Shown: piece by piece, positions 1 through 11,010 of the stretch
Layout of the letters: every line of letters starts with the position of its first letter
Position numbering within the stretch: position 1 is the stretch's first letter
Assembly (NCBI GenBank): GCA_002205965.3
Contig: NADL03000019.1
Span: forward strand, 310,001 to 374,000
DNA: 64,000 bases
Direction: 5' to 3'
Origin: Kappaphycus alvarezii
Lineage: Eukaryota > Rhodophyta > Florideophyceae > Gigartinales > Solieriaceae
The notes under the pieces: model-generated
The model's database searches: none
The model's input: only the letters and a program-made list of their open reading frames with translations
Told to the model about the DNA's origin: nothing
Made by a program: the position numbers and the translations under genes

Positions 1-1469
1 TCTACTTCTACGCCAGCCAGTTAGTGTCGCATAATGTACCAGCGAGAGCACCAGGATCGCCATCGTCCTCGCTCTCGATCCGACGTCGCTTCCTCCTCCC
101 TTGTTGATTTTCCTCTCCAAATTATTTCTCTTCTCCCGCTCCTTTTTCAGATGACCCTCCAATTTCTGTCCCACCACAGCCAGAGCGAACCAGGGACCGT
201 TGTACCAGAGCGCGTACAATATCCTCCTTCCTTCTCTCCTTATCCGTATGAGCAACTCGGTCCGCATCTCTTGTAGCCTTCATGTCTTTCTTCTACCGCA
301 GTACAATCGATAACAGCTCGTCCAGCTCCCCTGTCTCCCCACATATTCCGGACATCATACATTACGCGGTAGCATTCCTCTTGAAGGCATCTAAGAGTTT
401 CTTGAAGCGGTCTTGAATTCTCTTCCCGTTGATTTTCCTGGAGAGGTTGGGGTGAACTTTTTATTTTTATGCAGCCACCCGAGCCTCCGCGTGACCTCTC
501 AGTAGGGAGCAATCTTTGCCGCGACCGTACGAATTATAATAATATAGTCAGTCGCAGTGATTTTCGGGAGTCGGCAGGTCTTCTCCAGGGTAGCAGTGGC
601 GGCGGATCACAAAAGGAAAGCAAAGGAGGGTTCTTTGGTAGTTCAGAGGATTGAAACGGCATGTATCTGGTGAAGGACGCGGAAAATTCGGTGAGAGTGA
701 GTCCATGTCAACCTTTGGCATGATGCTGAACGTCCTGGTTCCTGTCAATGGAGATGCGGTCGACCTGGATCAAGTATTTGCAACAACTACTTCCCGCTTT
801 TACGTTTCCACGTGGGATTCATGTCGGGATTTAAGTTACAGAAAGGATTTCACTATTTAGTCACTTCTCAGAAATTTAGTCACAGTATTCCTGCAAATAT
901 CTGCAATCCATAATATATTTGTGATTTAATTTCAGAAAACAGAAAATCAGTTTCTGAAACGTGCAGCCGTAATTTCTCTATTTCGGCAGAAAAATATCTG
1001 CGAATAAGTTCCAGTAGAGGGACCAAGACTCAATCTATAAAGCTCCATCTACACCTTTAAAAATTTTGAAAAGAGTTACCTAGTGGTGTCTTAGGTGAAA
1101 TTATCAAGTAAACAAAACCTGTTGGAGATAATTGAAAAATATCTATCGCTGTGTCTTATTCAAAAAAGGATCCCTTTTCCCCGCAAACTAGAGAGATAGA
1201 ATCGCCGAGTGAGCCTATGGTCCCAATTCTAGACTTAGTAATATCTGCTCTTTGTCGGTAGCCAAACAATGCGATAAGAAACTTTTTATATACGTCTGAA
1301 CCCAGGGTGTTAGCAAAACCATTGGAGACATTAACTGTTTATTTTAGGAATTATTGTACTGTTGTATGTACATAAAATGTCCGAAAACATTTCAGTGTAC
1401 ATGTAGAGATCGAAAGGTTGGATTCGGGCTGCCTATAGTCACCTCAAATAGTACTATGTCGATATACCC
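1..1469. other. gene-poor stretch with short unassigned ORFs
   Basis: The first ~870 bases are somewhat richer in GC and allow overlapping short ORFs on both strands, for example 34-276 and 469-654 (plus) and 240-512 (minus, Glu/Arg-rich). I recognise no domain, and ORFs on both strands argue against any one of them. From ~870 to 1,469 the DNA is AT-rich with frequent stops in all frames and I see nothing in it. Confidence 0.4.
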
Positions 1470-1555
1470 TTTTTGAGTCGATTTTCGCTGTCTGGAAAAC
1501 CATAGGATAGATCGAATATATTTTCCAAGAGTAAAACACCCAAACCTTTCCCCTT
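1470..1555 (+). repeat. 3' tail of the non-LTR retrotransposon family, orphan copy
   Basis: This block aligns by eye with 57,099-57,186: both begin TTTTGAGTCGA, pass through TGTCTGGAAA and ATCGAATATAT, and end with the core AGAGTAAAACACCC followed by AAACCTTTCCCC. The same core follows the stop codons of non-LTR fragments elsewhere in the window. No coding remnant is visible upstream, so this looks like a severely 5'-truncated copy or a relic. Confidence 0.6.
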
Positions 1556-4500
1556 AAATAGCCCAATTAAACGCCATCGAGACGCAGCACGGACCAATGG
1601 ACAATAGTTAGAAAAAACTCCAGGATGTGCCGACTGGTCCAAGGTGTTGCGGGGCATGTGGATACTGCGGAGAAGTAGTTAGAGGGGACAATGAGACAGT
1701 TTCATGATGCTAGAGTTGGGGAAGGGGGAAAGAATGGTTTGTGGACGAACGTGGAACTTCGGTTACAGTGATTGCAGCCTAGAGATGCAAGTTCACACCT
1801 GTGATGCTATACGTATGTACTACAGTATTGTATTCCGGACTTTTGGAAACTGTAGAAGGCCCCAAAATATGTATTGGCAGCCAAGAAGAAAAAAGGGGAA
1901 AATTTCCACAAATTTTAACCAACACACCGATTTATCCATTATTTAACGCATATATTCCCTTAACTCCGCCCAACCCGAAAAACCTCATGACATAGACACA
2001 TGTGAACGTTAGACATGTAGTTAATTAATTGTTTGTTGTAAGATGGATTTTAATTTTTATGCGTTTCTAGTGGAAAGGGGTAAAAAGTCCCATAATCAAA
2101 TACAGCCACCAAAAATATGAGACATATCGATTTATCATTCACTGATTAAAAATTGGATCTCTCACAAAATTGGTCTCCATTGACAACATTTTTGGTTTAA
2201 TTGTAATGATGTAGCTTTAGTTCTTCTCGAGAAACACTGTTTCAAAAATTTTTAATATGATTTCCATATTGCGAAAGTCCCTATTTGTCCACCAATATAT
2301 TTCCTTATAAGCCTCAAGTGCATGTTGTTTCTAAATCGGTGTCTTCGTTGATGAATATATTCGCGTTTGTAAAACAGAGCCCGCATACTGTAGACTCTTT
2401 TAATACCACGTTTTTCGTTTGCAAATTAACGCTGCAGCACTACATAGCACCATGACCATTTACTAAATCGAATGCTTTTCATTTCAGTGAATTTTCAAGT
2501 CCTATTGCAGTTTTCAATTGACATCAGGTGCATTTCTCAGCGACCAGAAAAAATTTCAGGCAAGTGGGGAGTCTAGAGTTTGGCCAAAATTATAGATCTA
2601 GATGCTTTTCAGAGAGTCACGTAAAACTTGAAAAGAATTATCTCCTGGTATGAAACAAAGTTCGGTGCCATTTTTGAAGCAAAAATCTACGGGGAAAACA
2701 AAGCCAAATCATCGACAAGGCTTATGGCTGTGTCATAATCGAATCAGGCTACTAAAATGTGTACTAAAGAAGCTGATTATGCTTTTATACTGCCATTGAG
2801 GAATTTATTCTTCCGTATTTCGATGATCGCCACTAAAGCCGTGCCAATAATTGATCCTGGTGTCTATCTTATATTCCAGGCAGCGAGTGTAACTATATAT
2901 TTTATCACTGAATGAGGTAACCTTAATCCAACTTGGACGCAGCAAAATCAGGCCATGACACCAAGTGGTCCTTAATCTGCTTGTTACTGTGGCTTGACTA
3001 TGGGGGCTATTTCATTTATTCAAAAGATTGAAAATGGGGCCTTGGATCCTTCAATTTTCGATATGTTTCACTCCACGTCCGCGATGGATGAACATCTTCC
3101 GCTCAAACCCTTACCGTAACTTTCCAACTTAGCAGGTTCTTTCAACTGTGCGAAACGATATAGAGACTTCTGCATCTATGTATGCCCCACAAAAATATCA
3201 ATTAAGTGATCATGAGGCTAGTGTAGATAGCTGATGATCACGAGCCGGCTGCCATATCTGCCATGCCGGAAATATCCATTGGACATGGAGAACGGACGCC
3301 ACGTATCGAGGTGATTCCAATCTACCCTGCGAATTTGCGTTCGATGTGTATTCTTCCTGCACTAAGGATTGGGCAATAACGCAACTATTCGTTTTGATTA
3401 GAAATTTGGCCCCTATGGAGCCACCAACTACTGCCGGACGGAACTTCTCGGACCTAGACCTCAAATGTTACGCAGAAAATTCGGGTGCTTGTCCAGTCTT
3501 ATAATAGGAACCGAACTCACTCTCAGCGTTACTCCAAAGCATCTTTAATATCTCCAACTCCTGATTTCAAGGATGGAAAACAGATAATGACAAATTATTT
3601 CAATAACGTAGAGAAATTACACACAATACTACCAAAATACACGAGTGGTCGTACATTCCGTCCTCACGTCGACCAATGAACAATTTCTAAGGTTAGAGGG
3701 TCGAATTACGACGGTACTTATTGATCGACAGTGATTTAAGGTGGCCTTTACTCTCCTTCCTTATCAATGATGCTCTGTTAAAATGTCTTTAATCGTGTTT
3801 GGACATTAATCCCTGCGTCCTCCCACGCAATGAGGTTTTGAATGGACGCGTGCGAATTATTTCCACAGCAATACTTCATGGGAGCTATGGCGAACAACTA
3901 GCTGAGGTGCAAAGCATATAGTGCGACTTGGACCATATATCCGTCTTTCTATTTTTTCTCCACTGCCAATCTACCTGAACAGGTTCTGGCTCCGCTTGGC
4001 CCTCCAATATGAAGTGCTCTAATTGCAGTGTACGTAATTCTTTCCGTTAAAAATTAACTCTAAAAATATAAATCAACGATCCACAGCTTGAGAGTTCTGT
4101 GCTTGTCCCTATGTAGATCTTGATATCCACTATTGTGATAGTATCTTCAATTATTCGACAGAAATCATCAATGAAATTGGGCGGGACGTTCACTCAGCCC
4201 TTGGTATGAATGGTCAGGTACTTTGGAAGGGTAAAGTTTTCTGCATAACAACTTTTAGAGAATTAATTTCGGCCATGAAAACAGCTCATGAAAATCCTGC
4301 ACATTTACAAAAATTTTTCGATTCTATATTGTCAAGTCACATTATTTTCGATTTAAGAATCTTAACAGTGTAAATTTTATTGGATCTTTGCTGCACATAA
4401 AAGATGTATTTTCCCGGCCAAAATGATTCGTCTCCTACATAAAGCTCACCGTGTCCCTACGTCTCAGGTTCGCTTGGGAAATATTCCTGTCACTGAGTCT

Positions 4501-4594
4501 ATTGTTGAACATACTCTTCAATTGACAATGTAAATCAGCGCGAAATTAACGAAAATTCTCCATACTCCTCGTGCTGCTGCTGCATGGCCCAGCA
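1556..4594. other. intergenic, no gene recognised
   Basis: About 3 kb of mostly AT-rich DNA. The only ORFs are short (for example 3,210-3,464 minus and 3,485-3,679 plus), with no recognisable domain and no convincing start or splice context. No RNA gene or ordered repeat was found. Confidence 0.5.
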
Positions 4595-4959
4595 GCATGT
4601 ACTGAGGGTCACGCCCGCACAGGTTGTCAAATTTATCTTTCCCGTAAACTGGTTCAAATCATAGGTCTAACGTGCATGCAAGTATGTCTTTCAACCGGGG
4701 CCTTGGAAATAGGAAATTTGTTCCCATTTAAACAGCGAAACAGCGTCACTCAAGCCTCATTACGGGTACCGAAAACTTCGTCATTACACACGCTCATCTC
4801 CTTACCTCTTGCACCAACTTGAACATCCTCCGGCCCTCCCTCACCATCGAGGAATCAACCCGGGCGCCTGCCCAAATCAACTTCCTTGAATTGCTTCATA
4901 ATTGGTAAAAATGGTGTCAGGAGAGGGACCAGTATTGCTCCATATATTCCCTTCAAACT

Positions 4960-4998
4960 CAAGCTGATCTTCCCGTATTACACGGGAAGATCAGCTTG
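4960..4998. repeat. perfect hairpin, 17-bp arms
   Basis: The arms 4,960-4,976 (CAAGCTGATCTTCCCGT) and 4,982-4,998 are perfectly complementary around a 5-nt loop. No T run follows and no gene ends here, so I do not call it a terminator. It is conserved in copy B at 18,939-18,977. Confidence 0.9.
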
Positions 4999-5319
4999 AT
5001 TCATCGCACTTGCGTGATTCTTGCCGATCGCACACGTGACCACTTCTTTAGGAATGTGTATTCAATCTGGCCATCAAAAAATCCACAATTGAGTTGTACG
5101 GAGAAGATGGAGACATACTGTCAGATTAAAACTGCCCTAGAGCAATTTACGTGGTCAGGCAGCGAAGAATATTATTTTGTCCTCCATTTTCAGTTTTTTC
5201 GTTTAATCTCTTCTGTATCCGACATTATCGCGTACAAAAACGCGGTGCCTCAATCCCGCTGTCATCTAACCGTCCAACATCGAGTCATTCTTGAGATTCA
5301 CACCTAACCGAAACTTTAA

Positions 5320-5685
5320 ATGTATGTTGGTTTGAGTTTTGGGGGTCAAAGCGCCTTTCTCGGCATTATGATGGCAAAAGTGACGCAAACAGATGGTACA
5401 AGGTCCAAAAGCACACCATCTCCTGTCAAAAGGCCAGGCCATATCTTTCAGATGATGCAAAGCTGGGGAAACACTTCAGAATCAAACGTAAGAATGAAAT
5501 TGAGTGTAGTGGACACCCTCACTTTTTTCCTAGTTGCCTTCTTTATAGCCCTAATATGCACTTTTTGTGACATATGGGCAGATATTTTAGTCACTATCCT
5601 GGTTTCTGCAGTGATTCTAAACCGTGGTGCAATACTTTTACTCGAGGCCCACAGTTTCCATTTATCGCGAATCACCGAGGAATAA
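5320..5685 (+). CDS. membrane ORF, weakly like C-terminus of a CDF zinc transporter
   Basis: 121 codons from an ATG. The N-terminal 60 residues are polar and Ser/Thr/Lys-rich. Residues ~64-85 and ~88-108 are hydrophobic enough to span a membrane, separated by CDIWADILV. The order NVRMK, an isolated Asp, a hydrophobic segment, a W-A-D turn and a last hydrophobic segment ending LLLEA resembles the final two helices of cation diffusion facilitators (typically N..MRG..H.L.D then a WADP-like turn and LL..S). The His of the usual metal site is absent and no upstream exons or first four helices were found. In copy B the same ORF is disrupted by three one-base indels. It may be a decayed or diverged fragment, or chance; the family assignment is an inference. 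Confidence 0.3.
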   Translation: MYVGLSFGGQSAFLGIMMAKVTQTDGTRSKSTPSPVKRPGHIFQMMQSWGNTSESNVRMKLSVVDTLTFFLVAFFIALICTFCDIWADILVTILVSAVILNRGAILLLEAHSFHLSRITEE

Positions 5686-6560
5686 TTTTATCTATTTCTT
5701 TTGGTCCTTTTCTCACTGTATTCATTGTCGAATATTTTTATGTCCTACAGTTGGTGAAATATATTTTTTATATTTTACAATTTACAGGATATAATTGTTG
5801 CATTTCTATTGTCAGCAAAATTATGATCTGAATGAATGCCTACCAGGAAGTACTGTAATAATTATTGCCGAGTTTGAATTATGTCTACCCTAATGATTGA
5901 ACTTCGAGCTCATTTTTGGTAGCATATTTGCCCTTTTAGATTCGATATGTTCCTAGGTTTGCAGAAATATTTTTGCACCGTTCGGGCATCGAGCTTTCTC
6001 CATCGATCATCTTTATTTAATTGGTTGTCTATTCATATATTTTGAGCCAATTCAGGCAATTGTTTATCGCTCAAGTTGCAACTATTTATTCCTGCATGTA
6101 TTGATCTCAACACTTTAATACTTTTCCGCAGTATTTGCATTATGGAGGCTGCAGAAACTTCCTAACCATAGTTTCATTCTCAAAACGCTCATATCCAACT
6201 CACTTTTTCGCCCAGGGAAGCTGAATATCACCCCTTTGTAGCACCTCCTGCGGAGATTTCCATTTATTAGGATGAGCGTTGCCCCCGTAACACGTGAATT
6301 TGTGTTCGGACAAGAAGAGATTGTGCCAAGTTTGATAGAGCAATAGACTTCCCAGTACTGGTTTTTTCACGATTACGAATACAATACCTGTTTATTTCTA
6401 GATTTTCTTCACCGAATAAATTTCCTTTTGGAGCATGAAACGCTTTCGGGAGGGAAATCCAACGGGAGAGGAGCATTGAAATGTTTATGAAACTCAGGGC
6501 CTAATTCTACGCGCTGACTTTAACTAAAAAGGAAATCTTTAAATTCCTCGATTTTTTTCT
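5686..6560. other. non-coding stretch in copy A
   Basis: AT-rich and nearly identical to 19,666-20,543 in copy B. A 69-codon minus-strand ORF (6,267-6,476) is preserved in both copies, but the whole segment is near-identical, so this is not evidence of coding. No gene called. Confidence 0.45.
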
Positions 6561-6600
6561 GAGGGGAAAAGGTGTGGGTGTCTTACTCTTGGAAGATTAG
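6561..6600 (-). repeat. non-LTR 3' tail core, degenerate
   Basis: Read on the minus strand this contains CTTCCAAGAGTAAGACACCC followed by ACACCTTTTCCCC, the core seen after non-LTR endonuclease domains elsewhere. The flanking ATCGAATATAT part is lost and no coding remnant adjoins it. Confidence 0.5.
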
Positions 6601-6649
6601 GCGATTTAGGGTTTTAGGTGAGGACTTTCTGAAGACGGTTCGTAAAATC

Positions 6650-6699
6650 AGAGCTGTCTACGTACAGTATCAGCTCTGTTGGTGTACGTAGACAGCTCT
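6650..6699. repeat. perfect inverted repeat, 16-bp arms, 18-nt loop
   Basis: AGAGCTGTCTACGTAC at 6,650-6,665 is the exact reverse complement of 6,684-6,699. The loop itself contains CAGCTCTG. Conserved at 20,633-20,682 in copy B. Confidence 0.9.
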
Positions 6700-6914
6700 A
6701 ATGGTCCTGGCACCAAGCTGGACTGCACCATATTTCCGAATACATGACATCTCGAAATAGCCCGGTCGCCGAACGCCAACCTCCCTTGCTTATCCTGAGC
6801 TCAGGCTTGGCTTAACAGCGAACAGCGAACTGCGATTGCAATCAATCGCAGAAAGCTTTACCACCAAGAGCTGTGATAGTCCTTTGCCAGTCTTCCAACA
6901 AAGGTCTCTCTCCC

Positions 6915-7085
6915 CCTCAAGCACTGTACAGTACAGTAATGTACACTGTACAGGACATGTACTGTAAGAAGTGTACAACCCCACGTTTGCCCCCTCTACA
7001 GTGTAATTGAATCTGCAGAAAACACATGAGTTAAATAAATATAAAAGTACAGTACAGTACAATTGTTATCTTCGTAATTAATACT
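6915..7085. repeat. TGTACA/ACAGTA-rich cluster upstream of HSP20
   Basis: Short palindromic words TGTACA, GTAC and TACAGTACAGTA recur about ten times in ~170 bp. In copy B the equivalent cluster (20,910-21,070) lies about 0.6 kb upstream of the HSP20 start, whereas in copy A the copia element separates it from HSP20. It may be a simple-sequence relic or a multi-site regulatory stretch; no specific factor can be named. Confidence 0.5.
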
Positions 7086-7186
7086 GTACGAGCACCATCC
7101 ACTTAGTTCTTAACCAATAGTCGGTCAGTGAGTGTACACTCCAGAAACATTACGAGTAAATAAAATACAGTAGTGTTCGTTACTGT

Positions 7187-7191
7187 GTGCG
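7187..7191. repeat. 5' target-site duplication GTGCG
   Basis: GTGCG directly precedes the 5' LTR and is repeated at 13,950-13,954. The empty site in copy B (21,171-21,175) has it once, in the same flanking sequence (CTGT before, CACTGG after). Confidence 0.97.
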
Positions 7192-7605
7192 TGTTAAAAT
7201 ACAGTGTACATATAGTTTATTTATGTACTATTTACAGTCCTTTAGGATAACTAATTTGCCCTTACTACTATTTCTATCCTACGTAGTCTATATTTTCTCT
7301 ATCCTATTGTACTGTTAGCGATGCCTGTTAGGACTTCTATAGTGTAAGGGTCACTAGGACCGTCCGCAGGACTATCCGCTAGGGAATGTAGCTAGTAGTA
7401 AGTAGATGTGCTAGAGATAGTCGACGGCATCTACTGCCTATAAAAGGCCTCACCGCCTTGGGCACTGAAGTAAAAAGAGTAACCACAATTTTATTCTCAA
7501 CCTACTCAACTGTTCTACACTAGCAAAAACGTGTATCGTTTTTTTCAGACTCGCCGCTAACGCCGCCCGTCTGCTTTTTACTCTAACCCTTGAATTTTCG
7601 CGACA
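7192..7605 (+). repeat. copia 5' LTR
   Basis: 414 bp, TG...CA termini, matching 13,538-13,949 except for a few small indels, for example in the A run near position 7,473 and in the GCCGCCCG/GCCGCCG tract near the 3' end. Confidence 0.96.
7439..7447 (+). promoter_or_regulatory. TATA box of the 5' LTR
   Basis: TATAAAAGG sits inside the LTR about 166 bp before its 3' end, a normal place for the U3 promoter. The same motif is at 13,785-13,793 in the 3' LTR. Confidence 0.7.
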
Positions 7606-7729
7606 ATCCGGATTTACCGTTTTTCGGGGAATTTAAGAAGTAAGTCTATTCGCTATTCGATAGTGAAAATATACCTATTTGTCCTATTTCCGCGTTGTTT
7701 CAAGCCACGTGTAAGCCGGTAAATACTGA

Positions 7730-8506
7730 CACATACGTTTATTTTTGATTCTTTTTGAACACTATCCAGTGGCCAATAAGGGCAACGATTCGCTCGCGGT
7801 GCCACGTAGCCAACCTGGCCCGACCGAATCAAGAACAAGATCGGAATCCCGATCGACTTTGTGTAAGCTGCCACTTTCTGTCAGCATCACCAAGAACCCG
7901 ACTGTAAGCACCCAAAATACCACCGTCACTCCTATTTTGCCAAGTGTCCCTGTCTCTTCGACCAATCAGGACCCTCCACGTGGCACTCAAAAATCGCCGA
8001 CCCAGACCAATCAAAGGTCACTTTCTGCAACCAATCAAATATCGACAGGTGTCCCTTCAGATTCAGGTTCAAGTTCAGGCAGTCCAGGTGTGAATTCAGA
8101 TTCAGGGGGAGTTCAGGTCTCAGATCTACCACGTGTGCCACGTCGTCCCATTACAGTAGTCGACCTTACAGATCGTCCTACCGCTGACAGTGTTTACAGA
8201 CCTACCTCTAGGGCTCCGCTACGCCTACGCCGCAAAGCTGACCGTCGATTGGCTGATCGCGCTGGGGTTACTAAGGCTACTTCTACACGTGTGGCTGTAA
8301 AGAAGAGGACCTGTAAGCTCTGCAAGGTCACTTGCAACGGCTCTAAAACCTACTTTGATCATTTACAGAGCCGTAAGCACAAGAATCGCTTACAGAACAA
8401 GAAAAATCCGCCGTACTGTCAGGAGTGCAAGCGCAGCTTCGAGAGCCATTCGCATTTACAGCGCCACAAGGCAGGAAAAAATCATCTTAAGGTAGTTTGC
8501 AATTAG
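7730..8506 (+). CDS. copia 5' ORF with two U1-type C2H2 zinc fingers
   Basis: An open frame of about 258 codons between the 5' LTR and Gag, ending at TAG 8,504-8,506. The N-terminal two thirds are Ser/Thr/Pro-rich and probably disordered, followed by an Arg-rich patch and two C2H2 fingers near the C-terminus: CKLCKVTC...FDHLQSRKH and CQECKRSF...LQRHKAGKNH. The longer His-His spacing resembles U1/matrin-type fingers that bind RNA or dsRNA. There is no ATG in the frame; the upstream stop is at 7,727-7,729, so translation would need a non-AUG start, a spliced leader exon or a hidden indel. A nucleic-acid-binding role in the virus-like particle is an inference. Copia Gag normally has only a CCHC knuckle, and this element has that too, further downstream. 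Confidence 0.7.
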   Translation, partial: HIRLFLILFEHYPVANKGNDSLAVPRSQPGPTESRTRSESRSTLCKLPLSVSITKNPTVSTQNTTVTPILPSVPVSSTNQDPPRGTQKSPTQTNQRSLSATNQISTGVPSDSGSSSGSPGVNSDSGGVQVSDLPRVPRRPITVVDLTDRPTADSVYRPTSRAPLRLRRKADRRLADRAGVTKATSTRVAVKKRTCKLCKVTCNGSKTYFDHLQSRKHKNRLQNKKNPPYCQECKRSFESHSHLQRHKAGKNHLKVVCN

Positions 8507-8582
8507 ATTTAATTAGATCCAATCTGGATATTCGATCTTGTTCTGAGTAAATTGAATTATCAAATTAATCGTGATTCTTGCT

Positions 8583-8775
8583 TGAAAATTGAAAAAAAAG
8601 GAAATTGAAAAAAAAACACAAGTTGAAAACAGAAAAAACAAATTGAAAAAAAACAAATTGAAAAATCAAAAGTTTACAGTGAAAGGAAAAGCAAAAAGCG
8701 AAATAATAATAGGCCATCCAAAAAGGGCATATAGTGCTAAAAAAAAGAAAAAAAAGGAACCAAAAAGGGGCCAAA
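8583..8775 (+). repeat. A-rich tract of imperfect AAATTGAAAAAAAAC repeats
   Basis: Strongly A-biased spacer between the C2H2 ORF and Gag, with about five degenerate copies of a unit close to AAATTGAAAAAAAAC and then further A-rich sequence. It may serve as an unstructured leader for Gag translation (inference). Confidence 0.7.
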
Positions 8776-8826
8776 TTTTCGAAGCATTAAATCACTATTA
8801 ATTTGTACTTGCAAAAGGATATTGAT

Positions 8827-10117
8827 ATGGTTTTCGGTCAAGGTATTAGACAGACCACAGAGTTGCAACAATCTTTGGTGGACTGCTTCAAAGGTTATGT
8901 TGAGGATAGTTCCCTCGCTGGTGATGAATTAAGGGCTCGGTTACTTGAGGACTTCCCTATACCAATGCTTTTCTCGGGACAAATTCTGAGTAATCCCTCC
9001 ATTATCCGCAAGGTGATTTTGTTTCTCGCGGAACGCAATGTGCCAACTGTCCGCCATGAATCTGCTGTCCTTTCGAAGACTTTTGCGTCAACTATTCTTC
9101 GCAATGGTGACCTCAACAAAGCTTTAAACCAAATTGATGCATATTTCAACTCTCTTGCTTCACCGACCGGATCACCGATTAGACTCGCCCCAAACCCGAT
9201 ACGTTCCACTCCAATGTCCACCCAACCCCCTGCACCATCTGAAGACAAGGTCTCACACTACATGTCTATGCGCTTCAGAGAAGAAAATAAGAAATTTTCT
9301 GGAAGCCTAGCCGAATGTTGGAACGAGTTCATAGCTGAGTACAAGTATGCTTGCCAAGATTATATGCTCAATGACGAACAAAAGCTCAAGTATCTCCACC
9401 ATCTCCTTACAGGAAATGCGAAAAGATTCTACATAACGAATATTGAAGGTGTGTATGAGCATTACTCTCAAGCTCTAAAAGCTCTGGAAAGTGAGTATAA
9501 CTCAGTCTCAAGGCAAAACAGAATTGCTGCGTACCTTCGCAACATTCGTGTCAGTCAGTATATTTCTCCCACTTGCACTGTAAATGATGCTATCGAGAAA
9601 GTCCACGAGGAGATCTCTAAGCTGACTCCCCAAGCACCCCTCACTGCCGCTCAGAAAGGCACAAGATTGAGTATCTTCAGTCCGCCGTTATTGGATTCTC
9701 CTGGGCTCGTGATCCTTGCAGCAGGGCAAATTCGGGGACTTAAGTTATCAATCATTCTACAGTCAGCTCATTTCTGCCGCTCAATTCGAGCAAGAGGAGA
9801 AAGTTGGACGAATGAGAGATCAGAGGAACCTACGTATGACATCAATCTCAGATGCAGACCCTGCACTACGTAGCCGTCTTGCTGACACATTGTATACCGG
9901 ACAACCTCAATACGGCCGTGACCCGCGTTATATCAAAGTCAATCGTCACGATGGTAACTCACGTAGCAACAGCGATTACAGCTTGAGGAAGAACAAACTT
10001 CGTGATGATAGATTTGTTGGGGTTGTGGTAAAAAGGGCCACATTCTTTCTCAATGTCGCCAGTCAATGGCTGAGAATGTTGCTAGGAAGGTACAATACTA
10101 CCAGAGAAACTCTTTAA
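8827..10117 (+). pseudogene. gag: copia Gag with CCHC zinc knuckle, frameshifted
   Basis: The frame opens at ATG 8,827; a TTG 24 bases upstream is in the same frame but less likely. Residues ~130-290 have the helical pattern of copia Gag (KYLHHLL..AKRFY, then A..L..I). At ~9,655 and ~9,745 the frame shifts, after which coding continues in 9,716-10,010. A CX2CX4HX4C knuckle (CWGCGKKGHILSQC) is readable at 10,014-10,055 in a third frame. An Asp/Glu-rich linker at 10,167-10,364 leads to the protease. The indels are one or two bases, compatible with consensus error or decay. The product would be the nucleocapsid of the element's particle. Confidence 0.8.
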
Positions 10118-10440
10118 AGATCCGGCAAAGGCCACCAAGCGTGTACTTTTTGAGCTCTGTCAAGAATTGGATCATGATGATCAATCAATTGAAGAAGAAA
10201 TATTCTCTGCTCAGGATTTCTTCGGAGACGTCAACAATGATGATGACATTGAAGAAAACGAAAACGAAATGAATGAAGATGACTCAACGTATGTCCTGAA
10301 CAATTATTTTCAAAAATTACAGTTAAGGATCAACCGTTTTTGGATGACGAGGATTTTTAATTAGGGGTACTCAAACAAGCCGAAGTGCTCCTAACCACGG
10401 GCAAACTGTAAGGGAACGTGACAAGCCTCCCATCTATAAC

Positions 10441-11010
10441 GTGAGACACGTATCTTTTCCACGGAAACAAAGAAAAATGGCGAATGAACACGTAAAGATC
10501 CATGAAATTTTAACTGCCAAAGGCAGTAAATTACCAAGACACTCCAACTCTGAGAAATTCCACGGAATGTGTCTCGACACTGGTGCCCAAAAATCTGTGA
10601 TCGGAAAATCACAAGCAAAGGCATATTGTAACCTAGCTGGGATTAAGATAAAACGTAAGCACGTGACAACTGCTTACAAGTTTGGTGATGGAATCTTTCC
10701 AAGTATTGCGCAGATTCCAATTCGTATTCCAACGCCTGATGGCGCTTTTATCCCGCTACATGTCGATGTAGTTGATGCCAATATTCCATTTTTGATTGGA
10801 TTAGAAGCTTTAGACAAATTTGGACTTGTTGCCGACAACGTTGACAACCTACTTGTCTCCAAAAGACATGGATGGACTATACCTATCATACGCAAACACG
10901 GTCATCTTTACGTCGTGTGGGATTTTTCTGAAATACTTTTCACAAAATCTCAGTTAAACGCCTTCATTTACATTTTTTTCATCCGTCTGCCTCGAAGCTG
11001 TACAATCTGA
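10441..11010 (+). pseudogene. pol: copia aspartic protease domain
   Basis: The retroviral-type protease signature CLDTGAQKSVIG is at ~10,570-10,605, with catalytic Asp at 10,576. The second half contains FLIGLEALDKFGL, the usual I-G-L/M-D turn. The ORF runs out of frame at ~10,960, just before the integrase zinc domain. It cleaves the Gag-Pol polyprotein. Homodimerisation is expected for the family. Confidence 0.85.

Noticed and set aside
7606..7625. Canonical primer-binding site after the 5' LTR
   Set aside because: The sequence ATCCGGATTTACC does not begin with TGG nor match a tRNA 3' end I can name; an internal or half-tRNA primer is possible but unproven.
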